Positions 28,906-44,567 of a stretch of 64,000 nt of DNA are shown here, piece after piece (the stretch's first letter is position 1; every line of letters begins with the position of its first letter). The translations under genes and the position numbers were made by a program. Location of the stretch: positions 5,133,001-5,197,000 of the forward strand of contig NC_066600.1 in NCBI RefSeq assembly GCF_905475345.1, given 5' to 3'. The stretch comes from Vespula vulgaris (lineage: Eukaryota; Arthropoda; Insecta; Hymenoptera; Vespidae). Under the pieces are notes generated by a model. The model did not search any database, was not told the origin of the DNA, and worked only from the letters and a program-made list of their open reading frames with translations.

Positions 28906-30335
28906 AAATCTTATTACAATGTTTATTTGTTTCTATATAAGCTGAAATATCTAAATACACTTTACGTTATTTACTTTCTGTCGAATATCGTATGAGATCA
29001 GTCTTTCGTCAACCACCGAGCTGGAAAATTGGAAATAAACTCTAATACAATCTTTTATTCGTTTGTCGTTAACGTTACGACTTTTGATAAAAGATTTCAA
29101 TACTTCGGATAATAGTTAAAATGCCTTTCAACTGGCCGTAGATAACAAAGCTCTTCACAAATGTATCAACGTAAGATGTAATACCACTGACTAAGAAATT
29201 CACTAATTATAGTCGACTATTGTCATTTTTCAATGCAAGATGTAAGTCGTATTTGCATTGATAGGCAGATAAATACGTATATGATAATGTTTTTTTATAA
29301 ACACTGAGTTACTCATTTCTGATACAGATTGAGATATATACAGATATCTATATATATTATATATTTTATATTATATATATATAAATATATATACAGAGAG
29401 AGAAAGAGAGAGAGAGAGAAAGAAAAAGGGTAAAGGAATCGAGAATTTGAATAAAACAAAGAACGATATCGAGATTAAATTGAAAAGAAACTTTGTTAGC
29501 TCTTGACAAAAAGGCATTCGATAAGGAAGCATTAGCCGTCCAAAGTACAATTATATCAAAAACCCATTCAAACTAAAGAAGATTACATATGTATCTGTTT
29601 ATGATACCTTATATTTCTTATTATTCATATAAAAGAAAAAAAAAAGAAAAAAAAACAGTTAAGAAAAATAAGAAAGATATCTCATCTTTATTTCCCAATA
29701 TCTTCAATTATGATTGATTTCTAAATACAATAAGGATAATAATAACAATAATAACAACAATAATATTATGAAGAAGAAGAAGAAGAAGAATAAAGTATCT
29801 TGGTATATTCAATTTTGCTTTCTTGTTCTTATGTGGTATATGTATCTAGTACAATGTAAATTTTAATGTGGGATTTCAATTAAACGTGTCATTTAATGCG
29901 TATTATGATTAAAATGCATTATTCATACACATATGAATGTATGTGTATTTAAATGAATATCGAATTTATACCTCGTTGAAAAATTAAATTTACAATATTG
30001 AAATAAGGGTGTCACGATCAGGTTCACGCATCACGTTCGATCGTCGACGATCTTTCTATATATAAAATATATCGATACCAAACGATATTACATTTGTTAA
30101 AATGCATATACGTATTACGTACATACGCGTACACGTGCATACAGAAAAATTAAGAAAAAAATAGCAAAATAGAGCGAGGAAGAGAGAGAGAGAGAGATGA
30201 AAGTTCATTGTTTACGAGGAAGGACGTCTGTCCTAACAAACGGAGTTTTCGATGAGGTCTCGTATTTTTCTATTCCTGTTCCTTTCTTTTTTTTTTGATT
30301 TTCATTAATTAACTAATTAAATTATAAAAATTTTA

Positions 30336-30383
<48 letters not shown>

Positions 30384-30441
30384 ATTACACTGAAAGAAAA
30401 AGATAATGTTTATACCATTTACTAGCTGACGTATACAAAGC
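28906..30441 (+). repeat. macrosatellite unit 15 (internal-deletion type, 1.54 kb)
   Basis: This carries the same deletion junction as units 4 and 16, here near 29030-29038. Its TA block (about 29346-29392) is a short, irregular form shared only with unit 22. The 3' half matches unit 3. Confidence 0.95.
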
Positions 30442-30883
30442 AAATCTTATTACAATGTTTATTTGTTTCTATATAAGCTGAAATATCAAAATACACTTTA
30501 CGTTATTTACTTTCTGCCGAATATCGTATGAGATCAGTCTTTCGGCAACCACCGAGCTGGAAAATTGGAAATAAACTCTAATACAATCTTTTATTCGTTT
30601 GTCGTTAACGTTACGACTTTTGATAAAAGATTTCAATACTTCGGTTAATAGTTAAAATGCCTTTCAACTGGCCGTAGATAACAAAGCTCTTCACAAATGT
30701 ATCAACGTAAGATGTAATACCACTGATTAAGAAATTCACTAATTATAGTCGACTATTGTCATTTTTCAATGCAAGATGTAAGTCGTATTTGCTTTGATAG
30801 GCAGATGAATACGTATATGATAATGTTTTTTTATAAACCCTGAGTTACTCATTTCTGATACAGATTCAGATATATACATATAA

Positions 30884-30915
<32 letters not shown>

Positions 30916-31742
30916 TACATATTATATATTATATATATATTAATGTATATACAGAGAGTGAGAGTGTGAGAGAGAGAGAAAGAAAAAGGGTAAAGGAATC
31001 GGGAATTTGAATAGAACAAAGAACGATATCGAGATTAAATTGAAAAGAAACTTTGTTAGATCTTGACAAAGAGGCACTCGATTAGGAAAGATCAGCCATC
31101 CAAAGTACAATTATATCAAAGACCCATTCAAATGAAAGACGATTACATAGGTATCCGATTACGATACCTTATACTTTTTATTATTCATATAAAAGAAAAG
31201 AAGAAGAAAAAAAACAGTTAAGAAGATTAAGAAAGAAATCTCATCTTTATTTCCCAATATCTTCAATTATGATTGATTTCTAAAGACAATAAGAATAATA
31301 ATAACAATAATAAGAACAACAATAACAACAATAAGATGAAAAAGAAGAAGAAGAATAAAGTATCTTGGTATATTCAATTTTGCTTTCTTGTTCTTATGTG
31401 GTATATGTATCTAGTACAATGTAAATTTTGATGTGGGATTTCAATTAAACGTGTCATTTAATGCGTATTATGATTAATATCCATTATTCATACACATATG
31501 AATGTATGTATATTTAAATGAATATAGAATTTATACCTTGTTGACAAATTAAATTTACAATATTGAAATAAGCGTGTCACGATCAGGTACGCGCATCACG
31601 TTCGATCGTCGACGATCTTTCTATATATAAAATATATCGATACCAAACGATATTACATTCGCTAAAATGCATATACGTATTACGTACGTACTCGTAGACG
31701 TGCATACAGAAAAATTAAGAAAAAAATAGCAAAACAGAGCGA

Positions 31743-31777
<35 letters not shown>

Positions 31778-31908
31778 AAGTACATTGTTTTCGAGCAAGG
31801 ACGTCTGTCCGAACAAACGGAGTTTTCGATGAGGTCTCGTATTTTTCTATTCCTGTTGCTTTCTTTTATTTTTTGATTTTGATTAATTAACTTATTAAAT
31901 TATAAAAA

Positions 31909-31954
<46 letters not shown>

Positions 31955-32019
31955 TAATATTATTACATTGAAAGAAAAAGAGAATGTTTATAGCATTTAC
32001 TAGCTGACGTTTACAAAGC
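30442..32019 (+). repeat. macrosatellite unit 16 (internal-deletion type, 1.58 kb)
   Basis: This is the third carrier of the deletion (junction near 30562-30572), adjacent to unit 15. It is nearly identical to unit 4, including the interrupted GAGTGAGAGTGTGAG tract near 30955. Confidence 0.95.
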
Positions 32020-32969
32020 AAATCTTATTACAATGTTTATATGTTTCTATATAAGCTGAAATATCTCAATACACCTGATGTTATTTACTTTCTGTCGAAT
32101 ATCGTATGAGATCAGTCTTTCGGCAACCACCGAGGTGGAATGTTGGAAGATCCCATATAAACATACGTTTGTTAATAGATACATATGTACGTAACTAGAT
32201 ACATAATATACACACCCACGCACACATACACAAAGTATATAGTAGTCTTTCTCTTGGGTATTGCTTGAGATTTTCTTATATTGTATGGACAGTAACGAGC
32301 AACCTTTGTTCTGCAATGAGCCAAAATTAAATATCTGATATTGTTATTGATAGAATTCATTATGAACTAAAAATGTTTAGATTGATTAACAGAGAAATTA
32401 ATACTTGGTAGAAGAAGAAAAAATTACACATTATTGAAGGGTATTTGTTATTTTCGGCATCAATTTACAATGAAATGTTTTCTATAATTCCATTGATTTT
32501 TTATTAGCAATACTTTTAATGTGTACGCATAAATGTATGTATATATATTTTTGTAATGGAACGAAATCTATTAGTTGTTTATTTTTAATTAGATATATGA
32601 TTCTACTTCTAGTTAATAAACTTTACATTATTATATTGGAAGATACAATGGAAGATATCGAATTAAACTCTTATACAATCTTTTATTCGTTTGTCGTTAA
32701 CGTTAAGACTTTTGATAAAAGATTTCAATACTTCGGTTAATAGTTAAAATGCCTTTCAACTGGCCGTAGATAACAAAGCTCTTCGCAAATGTATCAACGT
32801 AAGATGTAATACCACTGATTAAGAAATTCACTAATTATAGTCGACTATTGTCATTTTTCGATGCAAGATGTAAGTCGTATTTGCATTGATACGCAGATGA
32901 ATACGTATATGATAATGTTTTTTTATAAACCCTGAGTTACTCATTTCTGATACCGATTGAGATATATAC

Positions 32970-33028
<59 letters not shown>

Positions 33029-33055
33029 TTTTATATATATATATACATATATACT

Positions 33056-33132
<77 letters not shown>

Positions 33133-34049
33133 AAGTGTAAACGAATCGAGAATTTGAATAAAACAAAGAACGATATCGAGATTAAATTGAAAAGAAACTT
33201 TGTTAGCTCTTGACAAAAAGGCATTCGATAAGGAAGCATTAGGCGTCCAAAGTACAATTATATCAAAAACCCATTCAACTTAATGAAGATTACATATGTA
33301 TCTGATTATGATACCTTATATTTCTTATTACTCATATAAAAGAAAAGAAAAAGAAAAAAAAACAGTTAAGAAGAATAAGAAAGGAATCTCATCTTTATTT
33401 CCCAATATCTTCAATTATGATTGATTTCTAAATACAATAAGGATAATAATAACAATAATGACAACAACAATAATATGAAGAAGAAGAAGAAGAATAAAGT
33501 ATCTTTGTATATTCAATTTTGCTTACTTGTTCTTATGTGGTATATGTATCTAGTACAATGTAAATTTTAATGTGGGATTTTATTTAAACGTGTCATTTAA
33601 TGCGTATTATGATTAATATGCATTATTCATACACATATCAATGTATGTGTATTTAAATGAATATAGAATTTATACCTCGTTGACAAATTAAATTTACAAT
33701 ATTGAAATAAGCGTGTCACGATCAGGTACACGCATCACGTTCGATCGTCGACGATCTTTCTATATATAAAATATATCGATACCAAACGTTATTACATTTG
33801 TTAAAAGGCATATACGTATTACGTATATACGCGTACACGTGCATACAGAAAAATTAAGAAAAAAATAGCAAAACAGAGCGAGGAAGAGAGAGTGAGAGAG
33901 AGAGCGAGAGAGAGATGAAAGTACATTGTTTTCGAGCAAGGACGTCTGTCCGAACAAACGGAGTTTTCGATGAGGTCTCGTATTTTTCTATTCCTGTTGC
34001 TTTCTTTTATTTTTTGATTTTGATTAATTAACTTATTAAATTATAAAAA

Positions 34050-34087
<38 letters not shown>

Positions 34088-34152
34088 TAATATTATTACA
34101 TTGAAAGAAAAAGAGAATGTTTATATCATTTACTAGCTGACGTTTACAAAGC
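32020..34152 (+). repeat. macrosatellite unit 17 (full length)
   Basis: Counterpart of unit 5 at about 24.19 kb. The first GA tract directly follows TA, with no CA step (TATAGAGAG near 33101), unlike its sisters. The second GA tract has a CGAG interruption near 33904. Confidence 0.95.
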
Positions 34153-35102
34153 AAATCTTATTACAATGTTTATATGTTTCTATATAAGCTGAAATATCTC
34201 AATACACCTTATGTTATTTACTTTCTGTCGAATATCGTGTGAGATCAGTCTTTCGGCAACCACTGAGGTGGAATGTTGGAAGATCCCATATAAACATACG
34301 TTTGTAAATAGATACATATGTACGTAACTAGATACATAATATACACACCCACGCACACATACACAAAGTATATAGTAGTCTTTCTCTTGGGTATTGCTTG
34401 AGATTTTCTTATATTGTATGGACAGTAACGAGCAACCTTTGTTCTGCAATGAGCCAAAATTAAATATCTGATATTGTTATTGATAGAATTCATTATGAAC
34501 TAAAAATGTTTAAATTGATTAACAGAGAAATTAATACTTGGTAGAAAAAGAAAGAATTACACATTATTGAAGGGTATTTGTTATTTTCGGCATCAATTTA
34601 CAATGAAATGTTTTCTATAATTCCATTGATTTTTTATTAGCAATACTTTTAATGTGTACGCATAAATGTATGTATATATATTTTTGTAATGGAACGAAAT
34701 CTATTAGTTGTTTATTTTTAATTAGATATATGATTCTACTTCTAGTTAATAAACTTTACATTATTATATTGGAAGATACAATGGAAGATATCGAATTAAA
34801 CTCTTATACAATCTTTTATTCGTTTGTCGTTAACGTTAAGACTTTTGATAAAAGATTTCAATACTTCGGTTAATAGTTAAAATGCCTTTCAACTGGCCGT
34901 AGATAACAAAGCTCTTCACAAATGTATCAACGTAAGATGTAATACCACTGATTAAGAAATTCACTAATTATAGTCGACTATTGTCATTTTTCGATGCAAG
35001 ATGTAAGTCGTATTTGCATTGATACGCAGATGAATACGTATATGATAATGCTTTTTTATAAACCCTGAGTTACTCATTTCTGATACAGATTGAGATATAT
35101 AC

Positions 35103-35147
<45 letters not shown>

Positions 35148-35196
35148 TTTTATATATATATATATATATACTAAAATTATATATATATATATATAT

Positions 35197-35237
<41 letters not shown>

Positions 35238-35987
35238 AAGTGTAAACGAATCGAGAATTTGAATAAAACAAAGAACGATATCGAGATTAAATTGAAAAGA
35301 AACTTTGTTAGCTCTTGACAAAAAGGCATTCGATAAGGAAGCATTAGGCGTCCAAAGTACAATTATATCAAAAACCCATTCAACTTAATGAAGATTACAT
35401 ATGTATCTGATTATGATACCTTATATTTCTTATTACTCATATAAAAGAAAAGAAAAAGAAAAAAAAAACAGTTAAGAAGAATAAGAAAGGAATCTCATCT
35501 TTATTTCCCAATATCTTCAATTATGATTGATTTCTAAATACAATAAGGATAATAATAACAATAATGACAACAACAATAATATGAAGAAGAAGAAGAAGAA
35601 TAAAGTATCTTGGTATATTCAATTTTGCTTACTTGTTCTTATGTGGTATATGTATCTAGTACAATGTAAATTTTGATGTGGGATTTCAATTAAACGTGTC
35701 ATTTAATGCGTATTATGATTAATATGCATTATTCATACACATATGAATGTATGTATATTTAAATGAATATAGAATTTATACCTTGTTGACAAATTAAATT
35801 TACAATATTGAAATAAGGGTGTCACGATCAGGTACACGCATCACGTTCGATCGTCGACGATCTTTCTATATATAAAATATATCGATACCAAACGATATTA
35901 CATTCGCTAAAATGCATATACGTATTACGTACGTACTCGTAGACGTGCATACAGAAAAATTAAGAAAAAAATAGCAAAACAGAGCGA

Positions 35988-36026
<39 letters not shown>

Positions 36027-36244
36027 AAGTACATTGTTTTTGAGGAAGGACGTCTGTCCAAACGAACGGAGTTTTCGATGAGGTCTCGTATTTTTCTATT
36101 GCTGTTGCTTTCTTTTATTTTTTGATTTTGATTAATTAACTAATTAAATTATAAAAATTTAAATATATATATATATATATAATATTATTACACTGAAAGA
36201 AAAAGAGAATGTTTATACCATTTACTAGCTGACGTATACAAAGC
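34153..36244 (+). repeat. macrosatellite unit 18 (full length)
   Basis: Counterpart of unit 6 at about 24.19 kb. The unit is shorter (2092 bp) through contraction of TA tracts, while the unique parts are nearly unchanged. Confidence 0.95.
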
Positions 36245-37203
36245 AAATCTTATTACAATGCTTATATGTTTCTATCTAAGCTGAAATATCTAAGTACACC
36301 TTATGTTATTTACTTTCTGTCGAATATCGTTTGATATCAGTCTTTCGGCAACCACCGAGGTGGAAACTTGAAAGATCTTATATAAATATACGTTTGTAAA
36401 TAGATACATACGTATATATGTACATATGTACATAACTAGATAGATAATATACACACCCACACGCACATACACACACACAGTCTTTCTCTTGGGTATTGCT
36501 TGAGATTTTATTACATTGTATAGACAGTAACGAGCAACCTTTGTGCTGCAAGGAGCCAAAATTACATATCTGATATTCTTATTGATACAATTCACTATGA
36601 ACTAAAAATGTTTAAATTGATTAAAAAGAAATTAATACTTGATAGAAAATGAAAAAATTACACATTATTGAAGGGAATTTGATATTTTCGGCATCAATTT
36701 ACAATGAAATGTTTTCTATAATCCTATTGATTTTTTATTAGCAATACTTTTAATGTGTACGCATAAATGTATGTATATATATTTTTGTAATGGAACGAAA
36801 TCTATTAGTTGTTTATTTTTAATTAGATATATGATTCTACTTCTAGTTAATAAACTTTACATTATTATATTGGAAGATACAATGGAAGATATCGAATTAA
36901 ACTCTAATACAATCTTTTATTCGTTTGTCGTTAACGTTAAGACTTTTGATAAAAGATTTCAATACTTCGGTTAATAGTTAAAATGCCTTTCAACTGGCCG
37001 TAGATAACAAAGCTCTTCACAAATGTATCAACGTAAGATGTAATACCACTGATTAAGAAATTCACTAATTATAGTCGACTATTGTCATTTTTCGATGCAA
37101 GATGTAAGTCGTATTTGCATTGATACGCAGATGAATACGTATATGATAATGTTTTTTTATAAACCCTGAGTTACTCATTTCTGATACAGATTGAGATATA
37201 TAC

Positions 37204-37256
<53 letters not shown>

Positions 37257-37283
37257 TTTTATATATATATATACATATATACT

Positions 37284-37364
<81 letters not shown>

Positions 37365-38273
37365 AAGTGTAAACGAATCGAGAATTTGAATAAAACAAAG
37401 AACGATATCGAGATTATATTGAAAAGAAACTTTGTTAGCTCTTGACAAAAAGGCATTCGATAAGGAAGCATTAGGCGTCCAAAGTACAATTATATCAAAA
37501 ACCCATTCAACTTAATGAAGATTACATATGTATCTGATTATGATACCTTATATTTCTTATTACTCATATAAAAGAAAAGAAAAAGAAAAAAAAAACAGTT
37601 AAGAAGAATAAGAAAGGAATCTCATCTTTATTTCCCAATATCTTCAATTATGATTGATTTACAAAGACAATAAGAATAATAATAACAATAATAATAACAA
37701 CAATAATATGAAGAAGAAGAAGAAGAACAAAGTATCTTGGTATATTCAATTTTGCTTTCTTGTTCTTATGTGGTATATGTAGCTAGTACATTGTAAATTT
37801 TAATGTGGGATTTTATTTAAACGTGTCATTTAATGCGTATTATGATTAATATGCATTATTCATACACATATCAATGTATGTGTATTTAAATGAATGTAAA
37901 ATTTATACCTCGTTGACAAATTAAATTTACAATATTGAAATAAGGGTGTCACGATCAGGTACACGCATCACGTTCGATCGTCGACGATCTTTCAATATAT
38001 AAAATATATCGATACCAAACGATATTACATTTGTTAAAAGGCATATACGTATTACGTACATACGCGTACACGTGCATACAGAAAAATTAAGAAAAAAATA
38101 GCAAAATAGAGCGAGGAAGAGTGAGAGAGAGAGATGAAAGTTCATTGTTTACGAGGAAGGACGTCTGTCCTAACAAACGGAGTTTTCGATGAGGTCTCGT
38201 ATTTTTCTATTCCTGTTGCTTTCTTTTATTTTTTGATTTTGATTATTTAACTAATTAAATTATTAAAATTTTA

Positions 38274-38325
<52 letters not shown>

Positions 38326-38394
38326 TATATAATATTATCACACTGAAAGAAAAAGAGAATGTTTATACCATTTACTAGCTGACTTATACAAAGC
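36245..38394 (+). repeat. macrosatellite unit 19 (CA-rich 5' variant, mosaic)
   Basis: The 5' half matches unit 7. From about 37.1 kb onward it follows unit 12. The terminal TA tract near 38275-38331 is long and interrupted by AATATATATATAATATT. Confidence 0.95.
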
Positions 38395-39403
38395 AAATCT
38401 TATTACAATGTTTATATGTTTCTATATAAGCTGAAATATCTAAATACAACTTATGTTATTTACTTTCTGTCGAATATCGTATGAGATCAGTCTTTCGGCA
38501 ACCACCGAGTTGGAAACTTGAAAGATCCCGTTTAAACATACGTTTGTAAATAGATAGATATGTATATATGTACATATGTACATAACTAGTCACAATATAC
38601 ACACCCACACACTCATACACAAAGTATATAGTAGTCTTTCTCTTGGGTATTGCTTGAGATTTTATTATATTGTATAGACAGTAACGAGCAACCTTTGTTC
38701 TGCAATGAGCCAAAATTAAATATCTGATATTGTTATTGATAGAATTCATTATGAACTAAAAATGCTTATATTGATTAAAAAAGGAATTAATGCTTGATAG
38801 AAAAAGAAAAAATTACACATTATTGAAGGGTGTTTGTTATTTTCGGCATGAATTTACAATGAAATGTTTTCTATAATTCCATTGATTTTTTATTAGCAAT
38901 ACTTTTAATGTGTACGCATAAATGTATGTATATATATTTTTGTAATGGAACGAAATCTATTAGTTGTTTATTTTTAATTACATATATGATTCTACTTCTC
39001 GTTAATAAACTTTACATTATTATATTGGAAGATACATTGGAAGATATTGAAATAAACTCTAATACAATCTTTTATTCGTTTGTCGTTAAAGTTACGAGTT
39101 TTGATAAATGATTTCGATACTTCGGTTAATAGTTAAAATGCGTTTCAACTGGCCGTAGATAACAAAGCTCTTCACAAATGTATCAACGTAAGATGTAATA
39201 CCAGTGATTAAGAAATTCACTAATTAGAGTCGACTATTGTCATTTTTCGATGCAAAATGTTAGTTGTAATTGCATTGATACGTACATGAATACGTATATG
39301 ATAATGTTTTTTTATAAACCCTGAGTTACTCATTTCTGATACAGATTCAGATATATACAGATATATATATGTATTATATATTATATATAATATGTATATA
39401 TAT

Positions 39404-39442
<39 letters not shown>

Positions 39443-40345
39443 AAGGGTAAACGAATCGAGAATTTGAATGAAACAAAGAACGATATCGAGATTAAATTGA
39501 AAAGAAACTTTGTTAGCTCTTGACAAAAAGGCATTCGATAAGGAAGCATTAGCCGTCCAAATAACAATTATATCAAAGACCTATTCAAATGAAAGACGAT
39601 TACATAGGTATCCTATTATGATCCTTATACTTCTTATTATTCATATAAAAGAAAAGAAGAAGAAAAAAAACAGTTAAGAAGATTAAGAAAGAAATTTCAT
39701 GTTTATTTCCCAATATCTTCAATTATGATTGATTTATAAAGACAATAAGAATAATAATAACAATAATAATAACAACAATAATATGAAGAAGAAGAAGAAG
39801 AACAAAGTATCTTGGTATATTCAATTTTGCTTTCTTGTTCTTATGTGGTATATGTAGCTAGTACAATGTAAATTTTAATGTGGGATTTCATTTAAACGTG
39901 TCATTTAATGCGTATTATGATTAATATGTATTATTCATACACATATGAATGTATGCATATTTAAATGAATATAGAATTCATACCTCGTTGACAAATTATA
40001 TTTACAATATTGAAATAAGGGTGTCACGATCAGGTACACGCATCACGTTCGATCGTCGACGATCTTTCTATATATAAAATATATCGATACCAAACGATAT
40101 TACATTTGTTAAAAGGCATATACGTATTACGTACATACGCGTACACGTGCATACAGAAAAATTAAGAAAAAAATAGCAAAATAGAGCGAGGAAGAGTGAG
40201 AGAGAGAGAGATGAAAGTTCATTGTTTACGAGGAAGGACGTCTGTCCTAACAAACGGAGTTTTCGATGAGGTCTCGTATTTTTCTATTCCTGTTGCTTTC
40301 TTTTATTTTTTGATTTTGATTATTTAACTAATTAAATTATTAAAA

Positions 40346-40405
<60 letters not shown>

Positions 40406-40462
40406 TCACACTGAAAGAAAAAGAGAATGTTTATACCATTTACTAGCTGACTTATACAAAGC
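38395..40462 (+). repeat. macrosatellite unit 20 (short-TA type)
   Basis: Matches unit 13 at an offset of 13,571 bp over nearly the whole unit, and unit 2 in its second half. The TA tract at its end (about 40350-40399) is expanded relative to unit 13. Confidence 0.95.
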
Positions 40463-41471
40463 AAATCTTATTACAATGTTTATATGTTTCTATATAAGCT
40501 GAAATATCTAAATACAACTTATGTTATTTACTTTCTGTCGAATATCGTATGAGATCAGTCTTTCGGCAACCACCGAGTTAGAAACTTGAAAGATCCCGTT
40601 TAAACATACGTTTGTAAATAGATAGATATGTATATATGTACATATGTACATAACTAGACACAATATACACACCCACACACTCATACACAAAGTATATAGT
40701 AGTCTTTCTCTTGGGTATTGCTTGAGATTTTATTATATTGTATAGACAGTAACGAGCAACCTTTGTTCTGCAATGAGCCAAAATTAAATATCTGATATTG
40801 TTATTGATAGAATTCATTATGAACTAAAAATGCTTATATTGTTTAAAAAAGGAATTAATGCTTGATAGAAAAAGAAAAAATTGCACATTATTGAAGGGTA
40901 TTTGTTATTTTCGGCATCAATTTACAATGAAATGTTTTCTATAATTCCATTGATTTTTTATTAGCAATACTTTTAATGTGTACGCATAAATGTATGTATA
41001 TATATTTTTGTAATGGAACGAAATCTATTAGTTGTTTATTTTTAATTAGATATATGATTCTACTTCTCGTTAATAAACTTTACATTATTATATTGGAAGA
41101 TACATTGGAAGATATTGAAATAAACTCTAATACAATCTTTTATTCGTTTGTCGTTAAAGTTACGAGTTTTGATAAATGATTTCGATACTTCGGTTAATAG
41201 TTAAAATGCGTTTCAACTGGCCGTAGATAACAAAGCTCTTCACAAATGTATCAACGTAAGATGTAATACCAGTGATTAAGAAATTCACTAATTAGAGTCG
41301 ACTATTGTCATTTTTCGATGCAAAATGTAAGTTGTAATTGCATTGATACGTACATGAATACGTATATGATAATTTTTTTTTATAAACCCTGAGTTACTCA
41401 TTTCTGATACAGATTCAGATATATACAGATATATATATGTATTATATATTATATATAATATGTATATATAT

Positions 41472-41516
<45 letters not shown>

Positions 41517-42509
41517 AAGGGTAAACGAATCGAGAATTTGAATGAAACAAAGAACGATATCGAGATTAAATTGAAAAGAAACTTTGTTAGCTCTTGACAA
41601 AAAGGCATTCGATAAGGAAGCATTAGTCGTCCAAAGTACAATTATATCAAAAACCCATTCAAACTAAAGAAGATTACGTATGTATCTGATTATGATACCT
41701 TATATTTCTTATTATTCATTTAAAAGAAAAGAAAAAGAAAAAAAAACAGTTAAGAATAATAAGAAAGAAATCTCATCTTTATTTCCCAATATCTTCAATT
41801 ATGATTGATTTCTAAATACAATAAGGATAATGATAACAATAATAACAACAACAATAATATGAAGAAGAAGAAGAAGAAGAATAAAGTCTCTTGGTATATT
41901 CAATTTTGCTTTCTTGTTCTTATGTAGTATATGTATCTAGTACAATGTAAATTTTAATGTGGGATTTCATTTAAACGTGTCATTTAATGCGTATTATGAT
42001 TAATATGTATTATTCATACACATATGAATGTATGTATATTTAAATGAATATAGAATTTGTACCTTGTTGACAAATTAAATTTACAATATTGAAATAAGCG
42101 TGTCACGATCAGGTACACGCATCACGTTCGATCGTCGACGATCTTTCTATATATAAAATATATCGATCCCAAACGATATTACATTTGTTAGAAGGCATAT
42201 ACGTATTACGTACATACGCGTACACGTGCATACAGAAAAATTAAGAAAAAAATAGCAAAATAGAGCGAGGAAGAGAGAGAGAGAGAGAGAGATGAAAGTT
42301 CATTGTTTACGAGGAAGGACGTCTGTCCTAACAAACGGAGTTTTCGATGAGGTCTCGTATTTTTCTATTCCTGTTGCTTTCTTTTATTTTTTGATTTTGA
42401 TTATTTAACTAATTAAATTATAAAAATTTTAATATATATATATATAATATTATTACACTGAAAGAAAAAGAGAATGTTTATACCATTTACTAGCTGACGT
42501 ATACAAAGC
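40463..42509 (+). repeat. macrosatellite unit 21 (short-TA type)
   Basis: The 5' 1.1 kb matches units 3 and 14 (offset about 13.60 kb to unit 14). The first GA tract (about 41475-41512) is the longest in the short-TA subfamily. Confidence 0.95.
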
Positions 42510-44471
42510 AAATCTTATTACAATGTTTATATGTTTCTATATAAGCTGAAATATCTAAATACAACTTATGTTATTTACTTTCTGTAGAATATCGTATGAG
42601 ATCAGTGTTTCTGCAACCACCGAGGTGGAATGTTGGAAGATCCCATATAAACATACATTTGTAAATAGATACATATGTATATATGTACATATGTACATAA
42701 CTACATACATAATATACTCACCCACACACACATACACAAAGTATATAGTAGGCTTTCTCTTGGGTATTGCTTGAGATTTTCTTATATTGTATGGACAGTA
42801 ACGAGCAACCTTTGTTCTGCAATGAGCCAAAATTAAATATCTGATATTGTTATTGATACATTATGAACTAAAAATGTTTAAATTGATTAAAAAGAAATTA
42901 ATACTTGGTAGAAAAAGAAAAAATTACACATTATTGAAGGGTATTTGTTATATTCGGCATCAATTTACAATGAAATGTTTTCTATAATACCATTGATTTT
43001 TTATTAGCAATACTTTTAATGTGTACGCATAAATGTATGTATATATATTTTTGTAATGGACCGAAATCTATTAGTTGTTTATTTTTAATTAGATATATGA
43101 TTCTACTTCTCGATAATAAACTTTTCATTATTATATTGGAAGACACAATGGAAGATATCGAATTAAACTCTAATACAATCTTTTATTCGTTTGTCGTTAA
43201 CGTTAAGAATTTTGATAAAAGATTTCAATACTTCGGTTAATAGTTAAAATGCCTTTCAACTGGCCGTAGATAACAAAGCTCTTCACAAATGTATCAACGT
43301 AAGATGTAATACCACTGATTAAGAAATTCACTAATTATAGTCGACTATTGTCATTTTTCGATGCAAGATGTAAGTCGTATTTGCATTGATACGCAGATGA
43401 ATACGTATATGATAATGTTTTTTATAAACCCTGAGTTACTCATTTCTGATACAGATTGAGATATATACAGATATCTATATATATTATATATTATATATTA
43501 TATATATATAAATATATATACAGAGAGAGAAAGAGAGAGAGAGAGAAAGAAAAAGGGTAAAGGAATCGAGAATTTGAATAAAACAAAGAACGATATCGAG
43601 ATTAAATTGAAAAGAAACTTTGTTAGCTCTTGACAAAAAGGCATTCGATAAGGAAGCATTAGGCGTCCAAAGTACAATTATATCAAAAACCCATTCAAAT
43701 TAAAGAAGATTACATATGTATCTGATTATGATACCTTATATTTCTTATTACTCATATAAAAGAAAAGAAGAAGAAAAAAAACAGTTAAGAAGAATAAGAA
43801 AGAAATCTCATCTTTATTTCCCAATATCTTCAATTATGATTGATTTCTAAATACAATAAGGATAATAATAACAATAATGACAACAACAATAATATGAAGA
43901 AGAAGAAGAAGAATAAAGTATCTTGGTATATTCAATTTTGCTTACTTGTTCTTATGTGGTATATGTATCTAGTACAATGTAAATTTTGATGTGGGATTTC
44001 AATTAAACGTGTCATTTAATGCGTATTATGATTAATATGCATTATTCATACACATATGAATGTATGTATATTTAAATGAATATAGAATTTATACCTTGTT
44101 GACAAATTAAATTTACAATATTGAAATAAGCGTGTCACGATCAGGTACACGCATCACGTTCGATCATCGACGATCTTTCTATATATAAAATATATCGATA
44201 CCAAACGATATTACATTCGCTAAAATGCATATACGTATTACGTACGTACTCGTAGACGTGCATACAGAAAAATTAAGAAAAAAATAGCAAAACAGAGCGA
44301 GGAAGAGAGAGTGAGAGAGAGAGAGAGAGAGATGAAAGTACATTGTTTTCGAGCAAGGACGTCTGTCCGAACAAACGGAGTTTTCGATGAGGTCTCGTAT
44401 TTTTCTATTCCTGTTGCTTTCTTTTATTTTTTGATTTTGATTAATTAACTTATTAAATTATAAAAATTTTA

Positions 44472-44502
<31 letters not shown>

Positions 44503-44567
44503 TAATATTATTACATTGAAAGAAAAAGAGAATGTTTATACCATTTACTAGCTGACGTTTACAATGC
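42510..44567 (+). repeat. macrosatellite unit 22 (irregular-TA type)
   Basis: Shares the irregular TA block (about 43472-43520) with unit 15 but lacks the deletion. It has private changes such as TAGGCTTTCTC near 42748 and a short poly-T (GTTTTTTATAAACC near 43418). Its 3' third matches unit 10, including the mutated palindrome near 44162. Confidence 0.95.
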